Shown: positions 50,894 to 60,201 of the stretch, piece after piece
Numbering within the stretch: the stretch's first letter is position 1
Layout of the letters: each line of letters starts with the position of its first letter
Assembly: GCF_003634275.1 (NCBI RefSeq)
Contig: NZ_RBWY01000001.1
Span: forward strand, 539,713-603,712
Length of the DNA stretch: 64,000 nt
Reading direction: 5' to 3'
DNA from: Orbus hercynius
GTDB lineage: Bacteria; Pseudomonadota; Gammaproteobacteria; Enterobacterales; Orbaceae
The notes under the pieces: generated by a model
What the model was told of the DNA's origin: nothing
Database searches by the model: none
What the model saw: only the letters and a program-made list of their open reading frames with translations
Made by a program: the position numbers and the translations under genes

Positions 50894-50948
50894 AAGTATG
50901 ATGTTTAGCTCATCGTATTTAAAGGCTACCGGCAATGCAGTCATACTA

Positions 50949-51362
50949 TTACGGTAAATTATCAAACCAACTTTCCAAAATAATCATGGCTGAGCTAGCA
51001 TCAACTTTACCTTTATTCAAGGCGCGATAACCGCCGTATTCAAAAAGGCTGGCTTTCGCCTCTACCGTTGACAGACGTTCATCTTGTAGTTCAACCCGGT
51101 AACCAAAGCGGCCGTGTAAACGATTGGCAAATTTTTTGGCTCTTAACGTCAGCTCTTGCTCTGTGCCATCCATATTTAAAGGTAAACCAACAACTAAATA
51201 ATCGGGTTGCCACTCTTTGAGTTTTTTTTCTATCTCTTGCCAAACGGGTTTGCCATCGCGAGCTTTGAAGGCACATAACGGGTGGGCGGTTTTGGTAATA
51301 TCTTGTCCAATAGCTGCACCAATGCTACTTGTGCCAAAATCAAATGCAATTACGGTTGCCAT
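50949..51362 (-). CDS. ruvX: RuvX/YqgF nuclease
   Basis: 137 residues from ATG 51362, one base after the upstream stop (the frame runs further upstream inside yqgE). RNase H-like motifs: [13 protein letters not shown] (residues 6-18), [12 protein letters not shown] and the DERLSTVEA block with a C-terminal [11 protein letters not shown]. YqgF is thought to process the 16S rRNA 5' end or act on junctions. Paired with yqgE as in many Gammaproteobacteria. Confidence 0.9.
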   Translation of the reverse strand: MATVIAFDFGTSSIGAAIGQDITKTAHPLCAFKARDGKPVWQEIEKKLKEWQPDYLVVGLPLNMDGTEQELTLRAKKFANRLHGRFGYRVELQDERLSTVEAKASLFEYGGYRALNKGKVDASSAMIILESWFDNLP

Positions 51363-51363
51363 A

Positions 51364-51921
51364 TTAAGCCTTACCCATTTGAATTGACATAGTTTCAATA
51401 TTGACGCCAATTGACTGAGCGGCAAGACGCCACCTTTCATCAATTGGACTTTCAAAAATAATATCCGATTTAGCTTGTGTTACTAACCAGTCATTTTGGG
51501 CAATTTCATATTCGAGTTGCCTATCTCCCCAGCTAGCATAACCGAGTGACAATAGTAAGTCTTTGGGCTGCTCTACAGAGCCGATTGATTTTAACACATC
51601 TAATGAGGTGGTTATCATCACGTCATCGGATATTGTAATGCTCGAGGAGAATCCTTTTTGTGGACTGTGTAAAATAAAACCTTGTTCCTCCGCTAAGGGG
51701 CCTCCAATAAATACCGGCTGTTCAAGTTCGGCGCAGTTTTTATAAGGGGTAATATCCAATCGGGATAAGACGGTTTGAATCGTCAGATCCTCGATAGGTT
51801 TGTTAATGATAATCCCCATTGCGCCATCTTGGTTATGTTCACAAATATAGACCACCGAGCGACCAAATAATGCGTCGTTTAATGTTGGCATCGCAATAAT
51901 AAAATGATTTTTTAAATTCAT
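51364..51921 (-). CDS. yqgE: YqgE/AlgH protein
   Basis: 185 residues of the DUF179/AlgH family; the start [16 protein letters not shown] and [20 protein letters not shown] are its signature. Function is uncertain; it is genetically linked to ruvX, here separated by one base. The frame of ruvX begins near its stop. Confidence 0.85.
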   Translation of the reverse strand: MNLKNHFIIAMPTLNDALFGRSVVYICEHNQDGAMGIIINKPIEDLTIQTVLSRLDITPYKNCAELEQPVFIGGPLAEEQGFILHSPQKGFSSSITISDDVMITTSLDVLKSIGSVEQPKDLLLSLGYASWGDRQLEYEIAQNDWLVTQAKSDIIFESPIDERWRLAAQSIGVNIETMSIQMGKA

Positions 51922-51955
51922 AATAATTTACTTTATCAAGAGTGAATATTTGTGG

Positions 51956-52411
51956 TTATAAGGCACATTTACCGATTTTTACATTGTGCTCCACACGGCA
52001 AGCCATTAAATATTCAGGTTGGTTTGTCTCTTCATTAATTGACTGAGAATCAATTTCAAACCCTTGCGATTGATAAAATGCGATAGCCGCTGTGTTTTGC
52101 ACATAGACATGGGCAAATAATTCATTATGTTGCTGTTTTGCTTTCGCGATTAGTGCTTGACCGTTACCTTGATGTTGATAGGCGCTATCAACAAATAGCC
52201 CTGAAATATAATTTTCGGTTAAGCCAATAAACCCAGTTATTGTGCCATCGATATCTTGAACATACACAGTAGACATGGGAATCAATAATTTTACCAACTC
52301 ATAATTATTTTTAAAAAAGTTCGCGTCAATAAAATGATGTGCTTGCTCATTACCTTGTAGCCAAATTGCCATGATTCTATCGAGGTCAGATGCGCGGTAT
52401 TCCCTAATCAT
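51956..52411 (-). CDS. GNAT acetyltransferase, YiaC-like
   Basis: 151 residues with the GNAT fold: acceptor region, ISGLFVDSAYQHQGNGQALI (about residues 69-88, containing the acetyl-CoA loop QxxGxG), and VYVQNTAAIAFYQSQGFEID. This matches YiaC/YjaB-type protein or small-molecule acetyltransferases. Thirteen bases downstream of gshB in the same direction, so probably co-transcribed. Confidence 0.75.
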   Translation of the reverse strand: MIREYRASDLDRIMAIWLQGNEQAHHFIDANFFKNNYELVKLLIPMSTVYVQDIDGTITGFIGLTENYISGLFVDSAYQHQGNGQALIAKAKQQHNELFAHVYVQNTAAIAFYQSQGFEIDSQSINEETNQPEYLMACRVEHNVKIGKCAL

Positions 52412-52424
52412 TTAATATCCTTAA

Positions 52425-53372
52425 TTATTTTAAACGTTCTTCAATCGCATCCATTAACATGCCGGTAATGGATAAGTTGCTAATTTCAGCTTCAATTTCT
52501 CGTACACATGTTGGGCTAGTCACATTGATTTCGGTCAGTTTGTCACCAATAATATCGAGTCCAACAAACAATAAGCCTTTGGCTTTTAGTGTTGGCCCAA
52601 TCGCATTGGCGATTGCCCAGTCGTTATCTGACAACGCTCTGACTTCACCTGATCCGCCAGCGGCAAGATTACCACGTGTTTCACCTTTTTGCGGAATACG
52701 CGCTAAACAGTACGGCACGGGTTTACCATCCACAACGAGTACACGCTTATCGCCATCTTTAATCGCCAGTAAATAGTTTTGTGCCATGCAGTACTGACTA
52801 TTATGGTGAGTTAAAGTCTCGATAATAACCGATACATTGGGATCATCTTGTTTCACCCTAAAAATTGATGTGCCGCCCATGCCATCGAGTGGTTTGAGAA
52901 TGATATCTTGATGTTTCTGATGAAACTCTCTAATTAACTTGGTTTGGCGAGTGACTAGTGTTTCAGGGGTAAATTGTGCAAACCAAGAGGTGTATAATTT
53001 TTCGTTACAATCACGCAAACTTTGTGGCTTATTGACTATCAGTACGCCAGCATTTTCCGCTCGCTCTAGTATATAGGTTGCATAAATAAACTCAGTATCA
53101 AATGGCGGGTCTTTGCGCATTAAAATGACATCGAGTTCACTTAAGGCAATCGTCTGTTCATCTTTAAAATCAAACCAATGGCTTTTATCTTGGTAAACGG
53201 TTAATTGACGGGTTGTTGCATAAGCTTCACCTGCAGTTAAAAAGAGATCTTTCATCTCCATATAATAGATCTGATAGCCCCGCTTTTGCGCTTCTTGCAA
53301 CATGGCAAAACTCGTGTCTTTTTTGATATTAATTTGACTGATAGGATCCATTACGATGCCGAGTTTAATCAT
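52425..53372 (-). CDS. gshB: Glutathione synthetase
   Basis: 315 residues, the usual length. ATP-grasp enzyme joining gamma-glutamylcysteine and glycine. Motifs: LGIVMDPISQINIKKDTSFA at the N-terminus, MRKDPPFDTEFIYATYILER, KPLDGMGGTSIFRV (the nucleotide loop) and GLDIIGDKLTEINVTSPTC at the C-terminus. Cytoplasmic. Heads a unit with the GNAT gene. Confidence 0.95.
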   Translation of the reverse strand: MIKLGIVMDPISQINIKKDTSFAMLQEAQKRGYQIYYMEMKDLFLTAGEAYATTRQLTVYQDKSHWFDFKDEQTIALSELDVILMRKDPPFDTEFIYATYILERAENAGVLIVNKPQSLRDCNEKLYTSWFAQFTPETLVTRQTKLIREFHQKHQDIILKPLDGMGGTSIFRVKQDDPNVSVIIETLTHHNSQYCMAQNYLLAIKDGDKRVLVVDGKPVPYCLARIPQKGETRGNLAAGGSGEVRALSDNDWAIANAIGPTLKAKGLLFVGLDIIGDKLTEINVTSPTCVREIEAEISNLSITGMLMDAIEERLK

Positions 53373-53594
53373 GACAACTCCTTAAATAATGTTCAAACAT
53401 ATAATGTGAATTTAATTAGTATATACCTAAATGTTTCTTAGTAGCAGAATTTTTGCTGTAGCATAAAATTGTATCATCATTAAGTTGCAATTGCTTGAGA
53501 ACATGATTAATTGCGGGAATAAATGCACGATATAAATGGATTGGACAGTGATAATTTTCTTTATGAGATGATGGTTATCAATAAAGAAAGTCGC
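53373..53594. other. Intergenic rsmE-gshB
   Basis: 220 bases; contains the leftward promoter region of gshB by position. No gene or clear structure recognised. Confidence 0.4.
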
Positions 53595-54320
53595 TTAACC
53601 TATATCACCGAACTTAACTTGTAATGCCGTTATCGCGGTTAATGCAACGGTTTCTGTGCGAAGAATCCGTGGACCTAACAGAATTTCAGCAAATTGGTAA
53701 GCGGTTGTCATATTCACTTCCGCATCGGTTAATCCACCTTCTGGGCCAATTAGTAGTGCAACATTAGCATTTGGCAAGGAGAGCTGATTAATACCATGCT
53801 GGGCTCTGGGATGCAGCGTTAGCTTGGTGTAATCTTGCAAGCTCGCACACCAGTTATCAAGTTTTTGAATAGGATTTATGGTCGGTACAATATTACGGCC
53901 ACACTGCTCGCAAGCAGATTGTGCAATTTTTTGCCACTGTTGCACTTTTTTATCTAGTCGCTCAGCATCTAATTTTACACCGCAACGCTCAGATAATAGC
54001 GGGGTAATGGTGTTAACCCCGAGTTCTACCGATTTTTGAATGGTAAATTCCATTTTTTCACCACGAGATAACACCTGACCTAAGTGAATATTTAGTGGTG
54101 ATTCGCGATTATCGACGGTACTATCGAACGTTTGAACAACTAGCGTCTTTTTATGAATTTGTTGAATGATAGCGGGCGTAATTTTGTTGCTACCATCAAA
54201 TAGCGTTAATGTTTCCCCTTCTCGCATACGTAAGACTCTAACAAGGTGATTAAACGCATTATCATCGAGTTCAATAACGCTATTGGATAAAATTGGGGTT
54301 GGCTGAAAAATTCGTACCAT
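53595..54320 (-). CDS. rsmE: 16S rRNA m3U1498 methyltransferase RsmE
   Basis: 241 residues of the SPOUT class. N-terminal PUA-like part ([20 protein letters not shown]) and the knotted domain with [14 protein letters not shown] and the [15 protein letters not shown] loop that binds S-adenosylmethionine. Methylates U1498 of 16S rRNA in the 30S subunit. Usually next to gshB in this group, as here. Confidence 0.95.
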   Translation of the reverse strand: MVRIFQPTPILSNSVIELDDNAFNHLVRVLRMREGETLTLFDGSNKITPAIIQQIHKKTLVVQTFDSTVDNRESPLNIHLGQVLSRGEKMEFTIQKSVELGVNTITPLLSERCGVKLDAERLDKKVQQWQKIAQSACEQCGRNIVPTINPIQKLDNWCASLQDYTKLTLHPRAQHGINQLSLPNANVALLIGPEGGLTDAEVNMTTAYQFAEILLGPRILRTETVALTAITALQVKFGDIG

Positions 54321-54425
54321 AGCAAGTAACTTTTTATCTTGATCAAAAAATTTTATAATAAATTATAGCGTAATTTATTGAGATTGGGTAATCTCATTAG
54401 CAATAACATCTTTAAGGTGACGAAT

Positions 54426-54782
54426 ATGACTAAAGATTGCGTTTTTATTGAGGGTTTGGCGGTAATTACCACAATTGGGGTTTATGAGTGGGAAAAGACC
54501 ATTAAGCAAAAACTGGTGCTTGATCTGGAAATGGCTTGGGACAATCGCCCGGCAGGCTTAAGCGATAATGTCGAGCTTTGCTTGGATTATGCGAAAGTAT
54601 CACAAGCGATTGAGCATTATGTGACCCATCAGCAATTTGGCTTAATTGAGCGAGTTGCTGAGGAAGTGGCACAATTGGTCATCAATGACTTTTCGGTTTC
54701 ACGCGTGAAAATTAAAGTCAGCAAGCCTGGCGCGATCCCAGCTGCACAAAATGTGGCGGTGATGATTGAGCGGCAGCGATAA
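54426..54782 (+). CDS. folB: Dihydroneopterin aldolase
   Basis: 118 residues from ATG 54426, behind AAGGTGA; the frame runs upstream to 54378. FolB cleaves dihydroneopterin to hydroxymethyl-dihydropterin in folate synthesis. GVYEWEKTIKQKLVLDLEM (residues about 18-36) and LDYAKVSQAI are the family marks, as is the C-terminal KPGAIPAAQNVAVMIER. Cytoplasmic octamer in the family. Confidence 0.9.
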   Translation: MTKDCVFIEGLAVITTIGVYEWEKTIKQKLVLDLEMAWDNRPAGLSDNVELCLDYAKVSQAIEHYVTHQQFGLIERVAEEVAQLVINDFSVSRVKIKVSKPGAIPAAQNVAVMIERQR

Positions 54783-54794
54783 GTATGCGGTTTG

Positions 54795-55775
54795 ATGATG
54801 AGCCATAAAAATGAGTATTATGACCAGAATAAATCTCACCATACGCCTAAAGGGTTTCGTAACAGTGACCCCTTTTTAATTCGTCACAGTGATGTTAAAA
54901 AATGGCGGCAACAGCGTAAGGTCTATCCGCCGGAAGGTGGCTATGCGCAGTTTTATGCTAATTGGTATCAACAGGCCGATTTTTTAATAGAAGATGATGC
55001 GGTTTGGTGGCTAGGTCATGCCACTGCACTCATCAAAATGAATCATAAAACAATCCTGACTGATCCCCTGTTTTCTGAGCGAGCTTCGCCGGTGCAATTT
55101 ATTGGCCCTAAAAGGCATACACCTTGTGCTAGCTCGATTGCTCAGTTACCACATATTGATATGATAGTGATATCACATAACCATTATGATCATTTAGATT
55201 ACCGTAGTATTCGTCAACTGATTAAACGCTTCCCGCTAGTATCATTGATTGTGCCGCTCGGTTTAAAGCATAAAATGCAGCGTTGGGGTGCGAAAAATGT
55301 TACTGAACTCGATTGGTGGGACAGTGTATGCGTTGAGGGTATTACGGTCTCATCGGTGCCAGCCAGACACTGGAGCCGGCGCACACTGCATGATACGAAT
55401 CGAACTTTATGGTGTGGCTGGATGCTCACATCGAATACCCGCCGTGTTTATTTTATGGGTGATACTGGCTATAGTGAGCGATTTGCCGAAGTCAAAAAGC
55501 GCTTTCCCAATATTGATATCGCTCTGATTCCAATTGGTAGTTATGCGCCTCGTTGGTTTATGCATAACCAACATGTCGATCCGCAGCAAGCTTTGCAGCT
55601 CTTTCATGATATTGGTTGTAAAAAGGCGATTGCTATTCATTGGGGGGCCTTTGAACTGGCCGATGAACCATTGGATGAGCCGCCTCGATTATTACGGCAA
55701 TTAATTGAACAATACATGCTATCACCCACCGATTTTTTAACAATAAAAATCGGTGGTAGTGTTCAAATGATCTAG
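54795..55775 (+). CDS. Metallo-beta-lactamase-fold hydrolase
   Basis: About 326 residues, 12 bases after folB; ATG 54795 or 54798 are both possible. NAPE-PLD/UlaG-like MBL fold: WWLGHATALIKMNHKTILTD, then the metal motif SHNHYDHLD near residue 127, ARHWSRR, MGDTGYS and AIHWGAFEL. The family includes phospholipases and lactonases; substrate unknown. No signal peptide. Confidence 0.75.
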   Translation: MMSHKNEYYDQNKSHHTPKGFRNSDPFLIRHSDVKKWRQQRKVYPPEGGYAQFYANWYQQADFLIEDDAVWWLGHATALIKMNHKTILTDPLFSERASPVQFIGPKRHTPCASSIAQLPHIDMIVISHNHYDHLDYRSIRQLIKRFPLVSLIVPLGLKHKMQRWGAKNVTELDWWDSVCVEGITVSSVPARHWSRRTLHDTNRTLWCGWMLTSNTRRVYFMGDTGYSERFAEVKKRFPNIDIALIPIGSYAPRWFMHNQHVDPQQALQLFHDIGCKKAIAIHWGAFELADEPLDEPPRLLRQLIEQYMLSPTDFLTIKIGGSVQMI

Positions 55776-55926
55776 ATGACGATAGAATGATAAAATTGAT
55801 TACATCACATGTGAATATATTCAGGTACGCTTTGGTGAGTGCACTATACGGTGTGATAGCATATTAATATTGAGTTAATATTACGTAAAAATCCATAAAT
55901 AACAATTAGTTAAAAAGGAATATATC

Positions 55927-56133
55927 ATGAAAAATATTATAATGTTAGTTAGTTTGATTACCACTACTTTCGCGCTTGTCGCTTGCGGTGGTCCAAAACA
56001 AGATCCACAAGATGTGCGCTGGTCAAAACCTCAACGCGTGCTTGAAGGCTGTGATGGTGCAATGAGTAATTCTCAGCAGTGCCAAAAAAATCCCAATGCG
56101 CAGCAAATGATGATCCAAATTGATAAGAACTAA
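55927..56133 (+). CDS. Small lipoprotein, 68 aa
   Basis: Sixty-eight residues with a signal ending in LVAC (Cys20). The mature part of about 48 residues has two cysteines (CDG and QQC) that could form a disulfide. Behind AAAAAGGA. Three bases before the EamA gene, so perhaps co-transcribed. Unknown function. Confidence 0.7.
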   Translation: MKNIIMLVSLITTTFALVACGGPKQDPQDVRWSKPQRVLEGCDGAMSNSQQCQKNPNAQQMMIQIDKN

Positions 56134-56136
56134 TCG

Positions 56137-56565
56137 ATGAGTGCATGGTTAATATACGCCTTACTATCAGCAATGACTGCAGCTGCGGTGGCTATTTTAG
56201 GTAAAATCGGTTTACAACATTTAGATGCCAATACTGCAACGGCTGTTCGCGCTGTAGTGATGGCAATTTTTTTAGTCGGCGTGGTTGTTGTACAAGGGAA
56301 AATGCATCTTGTACAAACGATTATACAAGATCGTAAAGCGATTTTTATTATTGCATTGAGTGGCATTGCTGGCGCATTATCTTGGCTCTTTTATTTTATG
56401 GCCATCAAAGTGGGGAACGTGTCACAAGTGGCGCCGATTGATAAACTCAGTGTGGTCTTTGCAGTGGTGTTTGCGGTGGTGCTATTTGGTGAAAAAATTT
56501 CGGTGTGGGGCGGAGTTGGCGTTGCAATGATAGCGATAGGCGCTATTTTGGTGGCATTAAACTAA
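56137..56565 (+). CDS. Half-size EamA-family transporter
   Basis: 142 residues with five hydrophobic segments, one EamA (DMT) repeat: LQHLDANTATAVRAVVM and GNVSQVAPIDKLSVVFAVVF are typical. Most DMT carriers have two repeats (about 300 residues), so this one should work as a homo- or heterodimer. Substrate unknown. It is convergent with the two-component operon. Confidence 0.75.
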   Translation: MSAWLIYALLSAMTAAAVAILGKIGLQHLDANTATAVRAVVMAIFLVGVVVVQGKMHLVQTIIQDRKAIFIIALSGIAGALSWLFYFMAIKVGNVSQVAPIDKLSVVFAVVFAVVLFGEKISVWGGVGVAMIAIGAILVALN

Positions 56566-56591
56566 GTGGTGAGCATTAGGTGCCATGGCAC

Positions 56592-57269
56592 CTATTGTTT
56601 TCTTTTTAGTGAGTACATTCTGACCGGTCGCCCAACTGACAGGTGACTCAAATAGCTTTCTAATTCACCACTTTCCTCTAAATAATTAATGTATTTTTTT
56701 AATGAAATTCGCGAAAGCGAACTTAACAGTGATAGATCACTCATGGCAAAATCCTGGGCCAGATTCTCGACGATTTGCCGGACTTTATTGAGCGTATCAG
56801 GTTCAATACCTTTAGGCAGTACTTTAGGTTGCTGTAATGTTTGGCTAAAAATTCGATGATCAAGCTGCTTTTGATCGAGTATATCACTCGAACTCAGCAA
56901 GCGAATTCGCTCTTGATAGGTAATTAACGCGGTGCGAAATCGTTTAAACGTAAACGGTTTGACCATATAGTCAATGACGCCAAGTCGCAACGCTGATTGA
57001 ATACTTTCACTATCACAAGCTGCGGTGACCATGATAATATCGATATTCGGATAACTGATACGAATATGTTGCAAGAGCTCAAGTCCATTGAGTTTTGGCA
57101 TAAACACATCAAGTAGTAGCAATGAAACCGGATTATCATGAATAAAATGTAGCGCATCTTCACCATTATTCACTTGACCCACTAATTTGAATCCCGGCAC
57201 CATAGTCAAATATTGTTTATTGAGCTCGGCAACCATCGGATCATCTTCGACAATTAACACATTGATCAT
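56592..57269 (-). CDS. Response regulator, CitB/DcuR type
   Basis: 225 residues from ATG 57269, which overlaps the kinase stop (TAATGA). Receiver domain at 1-120 with phosphoacceptor Asp in LLLLDVFMPK (about residue 55) and KPF near 105; the C-terminal part (LPKGIEPDTLNKVRQIVE, then SRISLKKYINYLEESGELES) is the CitB-type HTH. It should activate the neighbouring malic enzyme and carrier genes on C4/C6 acid signals. Family members include CitB, DcuR and MaeR. Confidence 0.85.
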   Translation of the reverse strand: MINVLIVEDDPMVAELNKQYLTMVPGFKLVGQVNNGEDALHFIHDNPVSLLLLDVFMPKLNGLELLQHIRISYPNIDIIMVTAACDSESIQSALRLGVIDYMVKPFTFKRFRTALITYQERIRLLSSSDILDQKQLDHRIFSQTLQQPKVLPKGIEPDTLNKVRQIVENLAQDFAMSDLSLLSSLSRISLKKYINYLEESGELESYLSHLSVGRPVRMYSLKRKQ

Positions 57270-58882
57270 TATTTCTCCTGATAGAGTGTGTTTAATGGTA
57301 AACAAATGCGAAAGCAAGTACCTGATACTTTTTGCGGGGCTAATTCAATATGGCCGTTGAGCTCATTGACACTTGCCAAAACAAGATACAAGCCAATTCC
57401 TCGGTTATTCCCCTTAGTCGAATACCCTTTGGTAAAAATTTTATCTGATACATCTGCGCTAATTCCGTGACCGTTATCGGTCACTTCAATAATGAACGTT
57501 TCTGGTGTGATGCTTAGCTGCACGGCGATTTGCTTATCATCTAAAAACTGCACGGCATCTAAACCATTATCAATTAAATTACCCAAAATCGTAATTAAGC
57601 AGTGCGTGACAGAACTACGCGCAATCGGACTTAATTGCCCGTCAATATCAAACCTCAACGTGACATCTAATTCCCGTGCCCGGCTGAATTTACTGGTTAA
57701 AAACCCTGAAATAATCGGATCATGAATGGATTGTGAGATATGCTCGTATTCTTTTTCATTACTGCCCATCAGTTCTTCAAGATAATCAATTAACTCTTGA
57801 TTATTTTGGTTGAAAGCCAAACCATAAATGACGTGGAGTTTATTATTAAATTCGTGGGATTGAGAGCGCAAGGCATCGGCGTAGCGGTTAACGCCAGTTA
57901 GGTTTTCAGCGAGTTGGCGTATTTCAGTCATATCACGAAAGGAGGCGATGGCGCCAGTTAATTCACCATTGACAAAAAGCGGTGTCCGGTTGGTTAAAAT
58001 CACAATGCCATTAATATTTTGTTCGCGATCATATTCTGATTCACCTGTTAGCATCACCTCGTGTAAACGAGTATTAGGGATAATTTGTCTAACATCGTGA
58101 TTAATAATACTGGCCTTGTTCTCTTTAATACGTAATATACGAATAGCTTCATCATTGATTTGTGTAATAATGCCATAGCGATTAATGACTAAAATACCTT
58201 CTTTTACCGTGCGTATAATAGCATCTCGCTCTTCAAACAATTTTACCATCTCAAACGGCTCAAGGCCGAGTAAAATATTTTTAATACTTTTAGAAAACCA
58301 GACAGCTAAGGATATAGCGATAATTAGGCAAGTGATTAATGTTAGTAAAATCGATTGATTGGTACGCGAGGCTAAATACGCCAACTTATTCACTGTTTGT
58401 CCAACCATCAATGCACCAATTTGGTTATGATTAGGAGCAAAAATCGGTCTAAATGCACGGATAGATAGCCCCAATGTTCCTTGTGCGGTAGAAATATATG
58501 ATTCACCTTGTAAAACCCGATCGCCATCACCGCCGACAATCATCTGGCCAATTTTATCTTTATCTGGATGGGAAAAACGGATACCGTTCATATCAAAAAT
58601 AGTAATAAATTCAACTTGCGTTAGTGCTTGAATATTTTGCGCATATTGTTGTATAAAGGCTAAATTTTGTGGAGTAGGGGTTTCAATTGCCGTAATAATT
58701 TCAGGTGTGGTTGCTAAAATATTGGCTATATTTTCAACGTCTTGAATTGCGCGCTCATGGAACTGATTATTCACAATGCGCATGATGTAAATATTTTCAG
58801 CAATAACCGCTAAAATGAAAACAATACATATCAAAATAATCAGTTTAGTTTTTAATCTTAAACGCTTAAAAAATATTTTCAT
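57269..58882 (-). CDS. Sensor kinase, CitA/DcuS type
   Basis: 537 residues: TM1 (about 13-32), periplasmic sCache domain (about 35-175, with RFSHPDKDKIGQ and GTLGLSIRAFRPIF), TM2 (about 178-200), a cytoplasmic PAS domain (ending near 320) and a kinase with the CitA-type H-box SQSHEFNNKLHVIYGL (His about 346) and a HATPase part with DNGHGISADV and GIGLYL. It would sense an external di- or tricarboxylate and phosphorylate the linked regulator. Confidence 0.9.
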   Translation of the reverse strand: MKIFFKRLRLKTKLIILICIVFILAVIAENIYIMRIVNNQFHERAIQDVENIANILATTPEIITAIETPTPQNLAFIQQYAQNIQALTQVEFITIFDMNGIRFSHPDKDKIGQMIVGGDGDRVLQGESYISTAQGTLGLSIRAFRPIFAPNHNQIGALMVGQTVNKLAYLASRTNQSILLTLITCLIIAISLAVWFSKSIKNILLGLEPFEMVKLFEERDAIIRTVKEGILVINRYGIITQINDEAIRILRIKENKASIINHDVRQIIPNTRLHEVMLTGESEYDREQNINGIVILTNRTPLFVNGELTGAIASFRDMTEIRQLAENLTGVNRYADALRSQSHEFNNKLHVIYGLAFNQNNQELIDYLEELMGSNEKEYEHISQSIHDPIISGFLTSKFSRARELDVTLRFDIDGQLSPIARSSVTHCLITILGNLIDNGLDAVQFLDDKQIAVQLSITPETFIIEVTDNGHGISADVSDKIFTKGYSTKGNNRGIGLYLVLASVNELNGHIELAPQKVSGTCFRICLPLNTLYQEK

Positions 58883-58930
58883 TTCCTTGGTGCCAGATCG
58901 TTGAAATTTTTATTTGCGGTATTATACATA

Positions 58931-58966
58931 AAAAAACCAGCTGTCTATGGGATAACAACTGGTTTT
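58931..58966 (-). terminator. Terminator of malic enzyme gene
   Basis: On the minus strand AAAACCAG and CTGGTTTT form the stem, followed by more T. It lies between the malic enzyme stop and the kinase gene. Confidence 0.65.
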
Positions 58967-58994
58967 ATGACAAAGATCAACTAAAATATGGTGA

Positions 58995-60152
58995 CTATTT
59001 TTTCACAGCATTTGATACACTTTGCGCAACAACTTTGGCGACATTAGGTTCGAAGGCATTTGGTAAAATATAATCAGGTGAGATTTTCTCATCGGTGACA
59101 ATGCTTGCTAGTCCTTTAGCTGCAGCAAGTTGCATCTCTAAGGTGATATCTTTGGCTCTCGCATCTAGCGCTCCTCTAAAAATACCCGGGAAGGCTAACA
59201 CATTGTTAATCTGATTTGGATAATCACTGCGGCCTGTGCCAACAATGTAAGCGCCGGCTTCTTTGGCATCTTCAGGGAAGATTTCAGGTGTTGGATTGGC
59301 CATGGCAAACACAATGGATTTTTCAGCCATGGTGCTAACCCACTCTTTTTTCAGTGCATTAGGCGCTGAAACACCAACGAATACATCGGCACCTTTAACG
59401 GCATCTTGCAAGGTACCCATTTGTTTTTCGCGGTTAGTTTTCTTCGCCATTTCCCTATGGTGAGCGGGTAATGAACTATCGTTTTCACACAGAATACCAA
59501 TTTTATCAACCACTTTAATATTCTTAACACCCGCTGCAAGCATCATATTCGCAATGGATAATCCAGCTGCGCCACCTCCATTAATGACCACGTTAATTTT
59601 GTCGATTGATTTATTCACCACTCTTAAAGCATTATATAAGGCTGCTAATACGACAATTGCAGTGCCGTGTTGATCATCGTGGAATACTGGGATGTCAAGG
59701 ATCTCTTTTAATCGTCTTTCAACTTCAAAGCAGCGTGGCGCGCTAATATCTTCTAAGTTGATACCACCAAATGATGGGGCAAATGCCGCTATATGGCTGA
59801 CAATTTCATCAACATTTTGGGTATTAACTGACAGTGGAATGGCATCAACATCGGCAAAACGTTTAAATAAAATAGCTTTACCTTCCATCACTGGAATCGC
59901 CGCTTCGGGACCAATATTACCAAGGCCAAGTACAGCCGAACCATCGGTAATAACCGCAACTAAGTTGCGTTTTGAGGTGTATTCGTATACATCATCTTTA
60001 TTTTGTGCAATAGCAGTACAAACAGCAGCAACACCTGGGGTATAAGCAACACTAAGATCTGCCATTGAATTAATTTCAACTTTTGATCGAATCTCTAATT
60101 TACCGTGTTTTTCTTTACTGATCGCTAATGCTTTTTCTTGAACTGTTGTCAT
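58995..60152 (-). CDS. Malic enzyme
   Basis: 385 residues, the short bacterial form (no phosphotransacetylase extension). Oxidative decarboxylation of malate to pyruvate. AYTPGVAAVCTAIAQN, VITDGSAVLGLGNIGPEAAI and HDDQHGTAIVVLAAL (metal/substrate) and the NAD-binding VVINGGGAAGLSIANMML are visible. It follows the carrier gene by 49 bases in the same direction, so malate uptake and breakdown are co-expressed; the coenzyme is uncertain. Confidence 0.9.
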   Translation of the reverse strand: MTTVQEKALAISKEKHGKLEIRSKVEINSMADLSVAYTPGVAAVCTAIAQNKDDVYEYTSKRNLVAVITDGSAVLGLGNIGPEAAIPVMEGKAILFKRFADVDAIPLSVNTQNVDEIVSHIAAFAPSFGGINLEDISAPRCFEVERRLKEILDIPVFHDDQHGTAIVVLAALYNALRVVNKSIDKINVVINGGGAAGLSIANMMLAAGVKNIKVVDKIGILCENDSSLPAHHREMAKKTNREKQMGTLQDAVKGADVFVGVSAPNALKKEWVSTMAEKSIVFAMANPTPEIFPEDAKEAGAYIVGTGRSDYPNQINNVLAFPGIFRGALDARAKDITLEMQLAAAKGLASIVTDEKISPDYILPNAFEPNVAKVVAQSVSNAVKK

Positions 60153-60201
60153 AATATTACCTTTTCTTTCTTTAATTAATCGATTTTAGTTAATATAAAT
60201 A